Below, one piece after another: positions 41,759-50,063 of a DNA stretch of 64,000 nt (positions are counted from its first letter, which is position 1; the number at the start of each line of letters is the position of its first letter). Below the pieces are notes generated by a model. It was not told the origin of the DNA, did no database searches, and saw only the letters and a list, made by a program, of their open reading frames with translations. Position numbers and translations under genes: made by a program. Where the stretch lies: contig JAOUBX010000009.1 in NCBI GenBank assembly GCA_029860075.1, positions 1-64,000 of the forward strand. Reading direction: 5' to 3'. The DNA is from Deltaproteobacteria bacterium. Its GTDB lineage: Bacteria; Desulfobacterota; JADFVX01.

Positions 41759-43238
41759 TTTCTCTCTCCTTATTGGGGGATTTATCTTCCATTTCGTCTA
41801 CAGCTTCAAATGCCGTATAATCAAGGCGGGCATTATTAAATATGCCCGATGTTGCCATTCGTTCCGCCGGCAGCAGTTGATCATTAAAATCCAGTGACAG
41901 GGCGGGCGGCTTCATCATTTCATCGAGATTTATGTTGTCTGGTTCGCCTGAAATTGAGAGATCAGTTTCTGTCATTCCTGGCCGGTCTTCCATATGCAAC
42001 CTGTCCCGAAACCACAATACCGGCTCCAGCCGGGCCTGCACGCCGGCTGCCCGGCCATATAGCAACATGCCGTTGAGCGCCGCCTGTAATTGTTTGAAAT
42101 TTTCCATAAAGGGAGGGACATAATCTCCGGGAATTCTAAGCGAAAAACAGGCCGGTCTTCGTCCCTGCCAGGAGAGTGTCAGATCGATGGGTGGTCCATC
42201 GTCACTGGATGCATTTTTCAACAGTTCTTCCCTGTCGGAGCGGCCCGTCAGGTATGATTGGAGTTCCTCTTTTTTAACGGTGCGATAGATCCAGTTATTT
42301 TTTCCCGGTTGCAGACATGGAAAGTTCAATTGATCGCTAAAAGCGGCAAACCTGGCGCTGCCGAAGGTAGTTTCGGTCTCGTTGAACCTCGATCCCTGCC
42401 CCGTCATGAGTACTCTTGGTCCGCCAAAACGAACGCCGTATTTACCCTCAGGTGTATCAAAAACCGAATTATCACCGTCAAAGCAGCGCCCCCCTGTTTG
42501 AAGGGCGTCGTTTCGAAGAAGCAGAGGCGGCCCATCACTTTGCAAGTGCAATTCGGCTCCCGATGAAATTTTGCCCACATATAAAATCCGGATACCGCTT
42601 TCTTTATGAATCAGCATGGGGACAGAGATGATCCTGTCCAGGGATTGATCCGTTGTTAAAATCAGCCCCGGTGCAGCCGCGTCAAGTGTATGGTTAGTCA
42701 TACTATAAGATTTACCGGGAATCATCTTTTCAAAGGTAATGCAACTCGGCTCAATGGGATTTTCTTCCAGTTCGAGGCGCAGGGTCCGTTTGCCGTCACC
42801 GTCGGCAACGGTAAACCTGGCAACAGCAATATTACCTTCCCACTCTATTTGGGGATCACTCTTTGCCCGGTAGGTGAGCGCTGCAAGTCTCAGGATTGAC
42901 CGGGCGCTGCCCAATCCTTCCCTGTGAATGTGGACATATTTGCCCAGCCGTTGCCGAAAGTGGGGAGCCGATTCATCTCGCCCCGGAAAAAGCCCGAAAA
43001 GGCCGGCAATGCGGCCCAGTTCGGTTGTCCCTTTGGCAGCCAGGTTGTCACCGGGATCATGCCAGCCACGGGCATGGTGATACCATCTGGAACGCATGAG
43101 TCGTTTTGAGCCTTCTCCCATACGCACCATCTCCCCGGCCAATGCGGAAAAGACGGCTGAAATTTTAGCCCCCTCTTGCATCGCCTTTGGCAGATAGCCC
43201 CTCATTTTGCCGGCATAGGGATTTTTATTCATTATCAA
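41751..43238 (-). CDS. Baseplate-distal tail protein (gpI-like position), unrecognised family
   Basis: 495 residues; TTG at 43238 or ATG at 43232. The N-terminal region (YLPKAMQEGAKISAVFSALA) and its place between baseplate J and the fibre match tail protein I, which links fibres to the baseplate, but it is much longer than P2 gpI. The middle is beta-rich with FTVADGDGKRTLRLELEENP; the end carries NLDEMMKPPALSLDFNDQLL. It might be a gpI-fused adaptor. Confidence in a structural role is good, in the exact identity low. Confidence 0.62.
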   Translation of the reverse strand: MIMNKNPYAGKMRGYLPKAMQEGAKISAVFSALAGEMVRMGEGSKRLMRSRWYHHARGWHDPGDNLAAKGTTELGRIAGLFGLFPGRDESAPHFRQRLGKYVHIHREGLGSARSILRLAALTYRAKSDPQIEWEGNIAVARFTVADGDGKRTLRLELEENPIEPSCITFEKMIPGKSYSMTNHTLDAAAPGLILTTDQSLDRIISVPMLIHKESGIRILYVGKISSGAELHLQSDGPPLLLRNDALQTGGRCFDGDNSVFDTPEGKYGVRFGGPRVLMTGQGSRFNETETTFGSARFAAFSDQLNFPCLQPGKNNWIYRTVKKEELQSYLTGRSDREELLKNASSDDGPPIDLTLSWQGRRPACFSLRIPGDYVPPFMENFKQLQAALNGMLLYGRAAGVQARLEPVLWFRDRLHMEDRPGMTETDLSISGEPDNINLDEMMKPPALSLDFNDQLLPAERMATSGIFNNARLDYTAFEAVDEMEDKSPNKERENE

Positions 43239-43273
43239 AAAATATTGTCCTCAAATTAAAGTGTTATAAAAAA

Positions 43274-44764
43274 TTACTTAATCGTTACATCAATTCGGTC
43301 GACAATCAATTTCTCACCGTTTTCAAGTGAAACCGCATGTTCTTCATTTAACTCCTCAACTGAACCGTCGCATTGGTGGATAATCCAGGTCGGCTCCAGA
43401 ACAAGGCCTTTTATGTGCCTGGCAAGCAAACTTTGTAAATCGTTGAAAACGACCTTCCTTGTGGGGATAATGGTATTGATATAATCATCGGTAATTTGAC
43501 GAACGCTTTTTTGCAGCAGTGCCTTTGTTTGTCCTTTCTCTTTATCTTGCGGCGCTGTCATGGTCAGGTTTATGACGGCCCTTAAAGGCCATTTGCGAAC
43601 GACCATGACGGGCCATCGGTCATTATCAATAGTGGTATTTTCCAATTCATCAATTTGCCAGCCATCTTTTTTCCATACTAATTTTTCATCGCCGGCCGCA
43701 TTAAACTCGATAACAAGCGCCTTCATTTCCATATGAACAACTTCTGAAACATCCTGATGGCTCACAACGATGGCATTTAATTTGGTTTTGGAAAGAACTG
43801 CTCCGGGAGCAGTTCCGTTGATGAATCTTGTAATATCCTCTTTTAATTTTTCAGACAGCTGTTCAAATGCGTCTTCCGCCATATCGTCATCAGCGGGTGT
43901 AATAGTGATGACAGGCTGACAATAGATTGTCTGCAGGAATTTAAGCTCTACGGAAATACCGGCGGCTTTAACATCACGGATAGCCTGCCTGACAGCCACC
44001 TCTCTGTCAGGATTTTGCCGCATTTGGGGATCATCGAGATGAATCTCGATGTAACCGCTCAATCCGCCGGGCGACTCCACCACTTTGACCGTCTCAATGC
44101 CAAGTCCTTTCAATGCCGCTTCAATGGCTTCAACCGTTCCCCTTTGGCCCTGACGCAAAATGGCTGATGCCCGTACCCGAAGGTGATCGTCATTTTCCGG
44201 TTTTCCGCTGCAGGTAATGGGATCCCTGTTACTCACATTTTCCACACCCATCAGGGGGCGTGGCAAAATGCTCAGGTTGCCTGGCGACAGGCTGTCAAAG
44301 TCATGCTCCCGCTCATTAGGGATTTCCTGCACGGTTATATTTACAGAGCGTTGCCCCTTTCCAATACGGGCCGGTTCCACCGTTTCCAGCAAAGGCAGCG
44401 CTTTTCCATCAATGGCCGGGCCCGTTACCCTGGTGCCCGCAGGGATGCCGATATCTTGCAGCGCCGGTGTTCGCCTGCTGAAGACAACCTGCCCTCTAAG
44501 CAAATCACCTTTGGCTCGCTCCATTCCCAAAATAGCAACAACATTATCAAGGGCCTTGCCTTGCGCCGTTTCCAGGTAGCCTGCCTCATGTGATTTTTCC
44601 AGGATGGCGTAAAATACCGCCATTTCCCGGGCAAAACTCTCGGCCATTAGTTTGGCAACACTTCCTGTTTCCGTATCACTGATCAAGCCCGACTGTATCA
44701 TCGAATCGGTTATACGCTCCACAATGGATCTGAAATTCACATCTATGTCATCGAAAAGTTTCAT
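43274..44764 (-). CDS. Baseplate J/gp47-family protein
   Basis: 496 residues. Signature segments of the J/gp47 family: KLMAESFAREMAVFYAILEK, GKALDNVVAILGMERAKGDL, IPAGTRVTGPAIDG, DHLRVRASAILRQGQRGTVE with AIEAALKGLGIETVKVVESP. It is a wedge protein linking hub and sheath initiation in contractile tails. The C-terminal 150 residues are an extension not typical of P2 gpJ. No clear ribosome site; probably coupled to the gene before it. Confidence 0.88.
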   Translation of the reverse strand: MKLFDDIDVNFRSIVERITDSMIQSGLISDTETGSVAKLMAESFAREMAVFYAILEKSHEAGYLETAQGKALDNVVAILGMERAKGDLLRGQVVFSRRTPALQDIGIPAGTRVTGPAIDGKALPLLETVEPARIGKGQRSVNITVQEIPNEREHDFDSLSPGNLSILPRPLMGVENVSNRDPITCSGKPENDDHLRVRASAILRQGQRGTVEAIEAALKGLGIETVKVVESPGGLSGYIEIHLDDPQMRQNPDREVAVRQAIRDVKAAGISVELKFLQTIYCQPVITITPADDDMAEDAFEQLSEKLKEDITRFINGTAPGAVLSKTKLNAIVVSHQDVSEVVHMEMKALVIEFNAAGDEKLVWKKDGWQIDELENTTIDNDRWPVMVVRKWPLRAVINLTMTAPQDKEKGQTKALLQKSVRQITDDYINTIIPTRKVVFNDLQSLLARHIKGLVLEPTWIIHQCDGSVEELNEEHAVSLENGEKLIVDRIDVTIK

Positions 44765-44771
44765 AGCTTAT

Positions 44772-46331
44772 TTATTCTTGGGTAATTTCTGTACGAATGC
44801 CGAGGTTATTAATAAAGAGCGAACCATTTCCGCTGCTTTTGATCTTCAGTTTCACTTCATCGGAATTGTCCCCGTTGAGTGTTTCCAGTTCTTCATCACT
44901 TAAATGAACCTGCCCCGATGGGCGCTTCACGATAATTGACCGGCTTCCACGACTCAGGCTGAAGGTCACCTCCGGTTTTGTATTACCCCTGGTGATAACT
45001 CTTGTTCGGCCCCAATAGGCGCCACGGGGTTGCCAGGGGTGGCCCTTGATCTGGTTCAAGACTTCACCTTGCCCGTCACCGTCTTTCATTTTGTCCAGAT
45101 GCCAGTGCAGCTCACCCTCTTCAACGCTCACGATAACCCACCACTTGTTCCCATTGAGTGAACAGGGTGCATGGAACCGAAGTGGAACCCACTGCGATAT
45201 TGCCGCTTTTTCTTCTATCCTGAAGGGCACCATTCCTTCAGGACAGGGACTGCCTGCCGGTCTGCCTGATTCGTCCAAATGGATCGCCAGCATTGCAGTA
45301 ACGGGGAGCCTGGCCGGTCGTAAATAAAGATCAATTCCAACAAGCGCTTCATTTTCAGGCAAAGGCGAAAAACTCTGGGCTGCCGAGTGCCGGTCATCAC
45401 AGAGATGGGCCATAAGGGGCGCCTTTTTCTCTTGCCCGTAAGGAAGCAACCTTTCCCCCGAAAGGTCAGCTTCATAATCAAAGTGTATCTGCACTATTTT
45501 TGACCTCTTTACAGCTATTTTTTCCAGGATCTCTTCTCCATAACCAACATGGAGCTCTATACTATCTCTTCCCGATGCAAACTGCCGGATGATTCCAGCC
45601 AGTCGAACATCCGACAGCAAAAGGGAAATCTCGGCGGGCATGGCATTTTTCAGCATTAAAGGAACGGTATTTGTGCCGGGATTTCTGGATAAATAATCGT
45701 TTGCCATCTCTGCAAAAGAGGGGATTGCAATTTTTTCACCACCGGTAATCATGCCTTTATGACTTAACAGCGGCTCACCATCCAGGATTACTTCGAGATC
45801 AACGGGCAAGGTAGATGCAAAAATCTCGACGCTGCTTACATTTACCGTTGAAGGTTCCCATACGCCCTTTGTATCGGATTCTTTCGTGAATTCAAGCATT
45901 AGCCGGCCGGCTTTTACGGGATCAAAATTCATGCTTGTTGCCGCCTTTGAAACTGAAAAAAGATCGACCGGCATTAACGGCGTCCAGGCATTATTGCCAA
46001 ATACCTTGATCCGTACCTTTAATCCTTTTAACGCTTTATCGAGATTAATCTTTAACTCATTTAATAAACAATCATGGTCCCAATCAATGACGATCCAGCT
46101 AATCCCTCTGACAGGCCATGATTTTACACTTCCATTAACAGAGCCGGCTTTGCCCTCCACTTTCTTTACACCGCCGTCAGCTTTTACTTCCACCCTGGCC
46201 GATAAAAATTCTCTGTTGGCAGGCAGGCAAAAATCAATCATATGCCCTTCAGCAGAAAGGGTCAGACTTTTACTCTGCCCTGGCCCTTCCGTTATATTTA
46301 TGTCATCGCTGCCGGCCTGCATTTTTGTCAA
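44772..46331 (-). CDS. Large beta-rich protein of the tail locus, unrecognised
   Basis: 519 residues; TTG start at 46331 is seven bases after AAGGGAG, while the nearest ATG (46322) is 16 bases away. No signal peptide or membrane helix. Predicted beta-sandwich composition throughout (VRIKVFGNNAWTPLMPVDLF, WWVIVSVEEGELHWHLDKMK). Located between a fibre-like small protein and baseplate J, it could be a wedge, a spike-collar or a receptor-binding baseplate protein. No family recognised. Confidence 0.58.
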   Translation of the reverse strand: MTKMQAGSDDINITEGPGQSKSLTLSAEGHMIDFCLPANREFLSARVEVKADGGVKKVEGKAGSVNGSVKSWPVRGISWIVIDWDHDCLLNELKINLDKALKGLKVRIKVFGNNAWTPLMPVDLFSVSKAATSMNFDPVKAGRLMLEFTKESDTKGVWEPSTVNVSSVEIFASTLPVDLEVILDGEPLLSHKGMITGGEKIAIPSFAEMANDYLSRNPGTNTVPLMLKNAMPAEISLLLSDVRLAGIIRQFASGRDSIELHVGYGEEILEKIAVKRSKIVQIHFDYEADLSGERLLPYGQEKKAPLMAHLCDDRHSAAQSFSPLPENEALVGIDLYLRPARLPVTAMLAIHLDESGRPAGSPCPEGMVPFRIEEKAAISQWVPLRFHAPCSLNGNKWWVIVSVEEGELHWHLDKMKDGDGQGEVLNQIKGHPWQPRGAYWGRTRVITRGNTKPEVTFSLSRGSRSIIVKRPSGQVHLSDEELETLNGDNSDEVKLKIKSSGNGSLFINNLGIRTEITQE

Positions 46332-46355
46332 AGCAAAACTCCCTTAAAAGGATCG

Positions 46356-46829
46356 TTAGAACAATAACTCCCAGCTTAATGAAATCTTGAGGCTATCGGT
46401 CCGCGTAATCACAGGAAATACGGTACGGTTGTAAAGCACCCTGGTGCCGTCTGTGAGGCCGATAACAATACCGGCTTCCTGAAGAGATTGTTCCTCACCT
46501 TGTTCCGCCGGCGGCAAGGTTGCTCTCAAGGTGATTTTGACTTCGTCATCATTAAGCTCCGTAGAGATATGGTCCTTTATAATCTTTGCTTCAGCTACCT
46601 GTTTATTCAAGGCTGTGTCTGTCGTCATTGGAGTATCATCACCACTGCCGACAGCAATGGTGAGTTGTGACAGTCCTTCAATCTGACCGGCCAGAAAGGT
46701 TGCCAGCAGGTTTCTGCCTCTATTTGTTATGAGGTTGTCGATTTTATACCGGCCGACGGGCCTATCTGTCAGATCGTGCAAAAAAATAAATAGTCGCCCT
46801 TCCAGTTTGTGTTTTTCTTTTAAAGCCAT
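46356..46829 (-). CDS. Fibre/collar-type small tail protein
   Basis: 157 residues. The pattern NLITNRGRNLLATFLAGQIE, LTIAVGSGDDTPMTTDTALN, LQEAGIVIGLTDGTRVLYNR and the terminal LKISLSWELLF is one I associate with small beta-rich tail proteins encoded near baseplates of phages. Function is not known. AAAGGGAG precedes the ATG. Confidence 0.65.
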   Translation of the reverse strand: MALKEKHKLEGRLFIFLHDLTDRPVGRYKIDNLITNRGRNLLATFLAGQIEGLSQLTIAVGSGDDTPMTTDTALNKQVAEAKIIKDHISTELNDDEVKITLRATLPPAEQGEEQSLQEAGIVIGLTDGTRVLYNRTVFPVITRTDSLKISLSWELLF

Positions 46830-46895
46830 TGTCCTGTACTCCCTTTTTGAAGAAGCTATGATTGATTGTTTTATAAAATAATTATTACCATTAAA

Positions 46896-47309
46896 TTACG
46901 ATTGCTTTTCATCTATTGTAAGCTCAATTTCAGCGCTGCTGCCTTCAATTGCCCTGACGACGGCCGTTACATCTACAGCCCCTGAAAGGTCACGCCGGGG
47001 TATTACAACAATCGATTCCACCCTGGCCACTCTGGAATCGGCAAGAATGGCTTTTCGCACATAACGGCGCAGCAGTTCCAGGTTGGCGCTGGTCATGGGT
47101 TCACCCAAAAGATCACGAATAACTGTCCCGTGGCGGGGGTGGCCCAGTCCCGTTAGTTCACCGCGATACATGAGCAGCCGGAGTTTGAGGGCCTGAACGA
47201 GATTTTCCTTGCCACTCACACACTCTGCCTGTCCTGCTTCCATTGCGAGATCAATGGAACCGTCCTGGGCAAAGTCAAGGCCTATATCAGTCTTTAAGGG
47301 GTCGGACAT
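46896..47309 (-). CDS. GPW/gp25-family baseplate wedge protein
   Basis: 137 residues. The family motif is seen in VSGKENLVQALKLRLLMYRG, ELTGLGHPRHGTVIRDLLGE and YVRKAILADSRVARVESIVV. gp25-like proteins start sheath assembly at the baseplate in phages, type VI systems and R-type tailocins. AAAAGGAAAAA precedes the ATG. It follows a hydrophobic repeat protein by 11 bases. Confidence 0.88.
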   Translation of the reverse strand: MSDPLKTDIGLDFAQDGSIDLAMEAGQAECVSGKENLVQALKLRLLMYRGELTGLGHPRHGTVIRDLLGEPMTSANLELLRRYVRKAILADSRVARVESIVVIPRRDLSGAVDVTAVVRAIEGSSAEIELTIDEKQS

Positions 47310-47320
47310 TTTTTCCTTTT

Positions 47321-47530
47321 TTACATTAACTTGCCCGGCGCCGCTGTTGCGCCCGGCGGGCTGGCAATGCCCGGCGCTACCTTTGCCTGACTCATAAAGA
47401 GGGTGAGCCCCTGTGCCACTACCTCGGAAATAGCACCGGCCAGATCGGGTGCATTCTCTCCATTTAATCCATTGGCAGCCATCAAACCCTTAACAATCGG
47501 TTCCAGCTGGCTCTTTGTCGGTGCAGGCAT
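47321..47530 (-). CDS. Small Ala/Gly-rich repeat protein, one-domain member
   Basis: 69 residues from the ATG at 47530. The sequence (MPAPTKSQLEPIVKGLMAAN, GLNGENAPDLAGAISEVVAQ, GLTLFMSQAKVAPGIA, ending PGKLM) is one copy of a domain that occurs twice in the next upstream gene. Two amphipathic helices followed by a PGI...GPG tail are predicted. No family recognised. Start and upstream bases (GCTATGCC) are also alike in the two genes, which points to gene duplication. Confidence 0.6.
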   Translation of the reverse strand: MPAPTKSQLEPIVKGLMAANGLNGENAPDLAGAISEVVAQGLTLFMSQAKVAPGIASPPGATAAPGKLM

Positions 47531-47545
47531 AGCGCTTCTCACTAA

Positions 47546-47578
47546 CCACCTCTCCCCTTGTCAAGGGGAGGGGTGGGG
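47546..47578. repeat. Dispersed CTCCCC...GGGGAG palindrome between duplicated genes
   Basis: CTCCCCTTG-TCAAGGGGAG stem followed by GGGTGGGG, related to 24494-24533. Lies between the two paralogous small genes. Confidence 0.6.
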
Positions 47579-47618
47579 TCAAAATTGGTTTATCCCGGAT
47601 TAGATATTGTTTCTTTCC

Positions 47619-48062
47619 TTACATCAAACTGCCGGGACCGGTCGTTACAAAACCGGCAACGGCAATGCCCGGCGCAACCTGAACCTGTGTTGTAAACAGC
47701 ATAATTGCCTGAGCCAGGGCATCTGCAATTACAGCAGCCAGTGCAGGCGCATTTTGTCCTTTAATGCCCTTTGCGCTTAAGGCCGCCTGGGCCAACGGCA
47801 GCAGTTGCGGGCCCATGGGGCCGCCGGCAGGCGGCGGCATTAACATGCCCGGCCCTGCCGTGCTTCCGCTGCCTGAAATGGGATCGACACCTGCCGGAAT
47901 GCCGGGCATGACCATGGCCTGGGCAAAAAACAGGTTTAATGCGTCAGCCGTTACCTGAGCCAGCGCTTTGCCAAGGTCTGCGGCATTTTCCCCGGCAATA
48001 TTGGCCGATTGCATTGCCCCGGTGGCAATGCCTTCCAGTTGTGATGCCTGCGGCGCCGGCAT
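47619..48062 (-). CDS. Ala/Gly-rich repeat protein, two-domain member
   Basis: 147 residues from the ATG at 48062 (AAAGGG upstream, two bases after the spike stop). Two copies of a domain of about 65 residues: first QLEGIATGAMQSANIAGENA...LNLFFAQAMVMPGIP, then LLPLAQAALSAKGIKGQNAP...IMLFTTQVQVAPGIA. Both end in a GPG-x-LM tail and are joined by a Pro/Gly linker (MLMPPPAGGPMGPQLL). No family recognised. Its position between spike and gp25 is where PAAR tips or hub plugs are usually encoded. Confidence 0.6.
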   Translation of the reverse strand: MPAPQASQLEGIATGAMQSANIAGENAADLGKALAQVTADALNLFFAQAMVMPGIPAGVDPISGSGSTAGPGMLMPPPAGGPMGPQLLPLAQAALSAKGIKGQNAPALAAVIADALAQAIMLFTTQVQVAPGIAVAGFVTTGPGSLM

Positions 48063-48064
48063 AG

Positions 48065-48700
48065 CTAGCCCTTTGCCTTCACACTCTTTGATCCCATTAA
48101 CGGCGCGCCGGTAAAAAAACATTTGTGGCTATCTTCGGTAATCACACCGGCCCCGCCGCTACCGAGCTCCACATTACCTGACGCATCGATTTTGCAATCA
48201 CTGCATTTCAAATCGACATTGCCTTTTACTTCAATCTGCAAATCTGTTTCTCCGGTAATCTGTACAGCGCCATCCTTTTCGACGGTAACAACCGTTTTAC
48301 CCGCTGTCAGAACAATGGCTTCTTCTTTATCGATGGCAATTTCCGTTTCCCCTTCAAAGGGATATTTGAGGCGCCATTCATTTTCGTCATGCTCCGGCGG
48401 ATTGGCCTTGTCGCTATAAAGCCGCCCCACAACAATGGGACGGTTGGGGTCGGCCCCGACATAGGATAAAAGCACCAAATCACCTACGTTGGGCACACTG
48501 ACCATGCCCATATGAGGTGTGGCCATGGGCACCCGGCGCAGTTCTAAATCCCCTTCACGGAGCTTCACGCTGCATTCATAATTATTTTCATCCCCTTCGG
48601 CATGAGGAAAGACGGACGTCACTATAGCCAGATCACCGAGCCGCAGGGATTTCAACTCATCACGGACAATGGCGCGGATAATGGAAACGGGGTCACTCAA
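48065..48700 (-). CDS. Baseplate spike protein (gpV/gp45 family)
   Basis: 211 residues, TTG start at 48700 (no ATG nearby). The N-terminal OB-fold region (IAIVTSVFPHAEGDENNYEC-like strand, then NVGDLVLLSYVGADPNRPIV and VGRLYSD) matches P2 gpV/Mu gp45. The C-terminal half is a repetitive beta-helix (VTVEKDGAVQITGETDLQIE, VKGNVDLKCSDCKIDASGNV) ending in EDSHKCFFTGAPLMGS. It is the needle that pierces the target envelope. It is separate from the hub protein, unlike fused VgrG. Confidence 0.86.
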   Translation of the reverse strand: MSDPVSIIRAIVRDELKSLRLGDLAIVTSVFPHAEGDENNYECSVKLREGDLELRRVPMATPHMGMVSVPNVGDLVLLSYVGADPNRPIVVGRLYSDKANPPEHDENEWRLKYPFEGETEIAIDKEEAIVLTAGKTVVTVEKDGAVQITGETDLQIEVKGNVDLKCSDCKIDASGNVELGSGGAGVITEDSHKCFFTGAPLMGSKSVKAKG

Positions 48701-48761
48701 TTTACATTCCGTCTTGAAAAATCTCTCGCCTTTTTATACCAGTTAATTCCTTTTTTGCTGC

Positions 48762-50063
48762 TCATTTTTTCTTCGTTGTTTTCGCTGCGGAAGTCTTCTC
48801 CGGCTGCGGCGCTTCAGGCATTTCATTTTTACTGTCATCAAAGGCTTCCAGCATTAATGCATCATATTTTTTGGCTCTCTTTAACATCTTCTTTTCAAAA
48901 TCCAGGTTCATCAGTCGATTAATGGTGGAATTATCAAGGCGGCCATTAACAACAAGGGCGTTCATTTTCTGAAATTTACGAAGGCGTTGGGCAAAGGCGC
49001 TGTTAAAAACAGATTCATCAAAACCGATATCTCTGGGATATTCCAGTTTTGTGAGAAGAGCGTTGGCTTCCTCAATGTCATTTTTTTGAGGTTCAGCTAT
49101 TTCTGCAGCAGAATCTTCACCGTAGTTAAATTCATAGATTGGAATTTTATTATCCTGGTGGGGCCATTCAAGCAAGCTCTTTTCGGGAAGGTCCGCCGCG
49201 TTGGCCGCTTCCCAGATACGCCGGCTGCCGAGGCGGTTAACTTTTATGCTGCCCGAAAGGCCGCCAAAGGGTATGCCCTGATCAAGTCCCCAGCCCATCA
49301 ACCGGACCTTTCCTGTCCTGTTTAAATCGACATGCAGCGTCTCTGCAGCAGGCAGTTTGCTCGTATCCACATTTCCCTGAGCATCAAATGGCAATTCAAG
49401 TTGCTCCACTGCCAGTAAGAGATACAGTTCTTTTGCAATGATATTCACATCTTCCGGATCAGGAATCTTGTCAATAATATTCATTGCCTTGTCCACTACG
49501 GGACCAATCGTTTTGAGGGGATTTGCGCCCGGATTTTCGATTCCCACCGTTTCTGTTACGGCATTAAAGAAAGGATCGCTGGCAGCGGTTTTAATCATAC
49601 CGGCACCAACTTCTAAGAGGGCCTTCCCGCCGTCGGCCTGAGTCAGCAATTCCTGGGCTTTTAGCGTCAACTCGGCCAGAAATCCAATGACCTGGATAAA
49701 ACCACCGGTAATGGGAATCACGCCGTAATTTGTGATCATGTTGGTGGCGTCGTCCCCCTTGAATTCGCGCACCCGGACCACACGCATCCAGCGTGGCAGT
49801 TGTCCTGCACGCTTAACACCCTCCAGATCTTTTCGCATATTGCCGAGCATCAAAGCGATGGCTGTAAAGGCATTAACATGCTCATCTCCTTTTGCTACGG
49901 CTTCCAGCGCATTTTGTGTTTTCAGTTGTTCATCGCTTGCCGGCAGGGTGTTGCCTCGCAGAACGATTGCAGTGCTGTCCGATGTTGCTGTCTCGTCCGT
50001 TGTCTCGGTTGCTTCCACTTGATTTTCATTTTCTGTTTGATTTTCATTTTCAGTTAGCATCAT
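48762..50063 (-). CDS. Tail-locus protein with C-terminal peptidoglycan-binding-like domain
   Basis: 433 residues. The N-terminus has a Glu/Asn-rich duplicated stretch (TENENQTENENQ). The middle (about 60-270) includes a hydrophobic Gly-rich part. Residues about 330-400 fit a PG_binding_1-like fold: ANALLTKLEYPRDIGFDESV, AFAQRLRKFQKMNALVVNGR, LDNSTINRLMNLD. A Lys-rich tail follows. It may hold the needle to the cell wall or be a hub accessory. Starts within the previous gene with GAGGAG upstream. Confidence 0.62.
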   Translation of the reverse strand: MMLTENENQTENENQVEATETTDETATSDSTAIVLRGNTLPASDEQLKTQNALEAVAKGDEHVNAFTAIALMLGNMRKDLEGVKRAGQLPRWMRVVRVREFKGDDATNMITNYGVIPITGGFIQVIGFLAELTLKAQELLTQADGGKALLEVGAGMIKTAASDPFFNAVTETVGIENPGANPLKTIGPVVDKAMNIIDKIPDPEDVNIIAKELYLLLAVEQLELPFDAQGNVDTSKLPAAETLHVDLNRTGKVRLMGWGLDQGIPFGGLSGSIKVNRLGSRRIWEAANAADLPEKSLLEWPHQDNKIPIYEFNYGEDSAAEIAEPQKNDIEEANALLTKLEYPRDIGFDESVFNSAFAQRLRKFQKMNALVVNGRLDNSTINRLMNLDFEKKMLKRAKKYDALMLEAFDDSKNEMPEAPQPEKTSAAKTTKKK

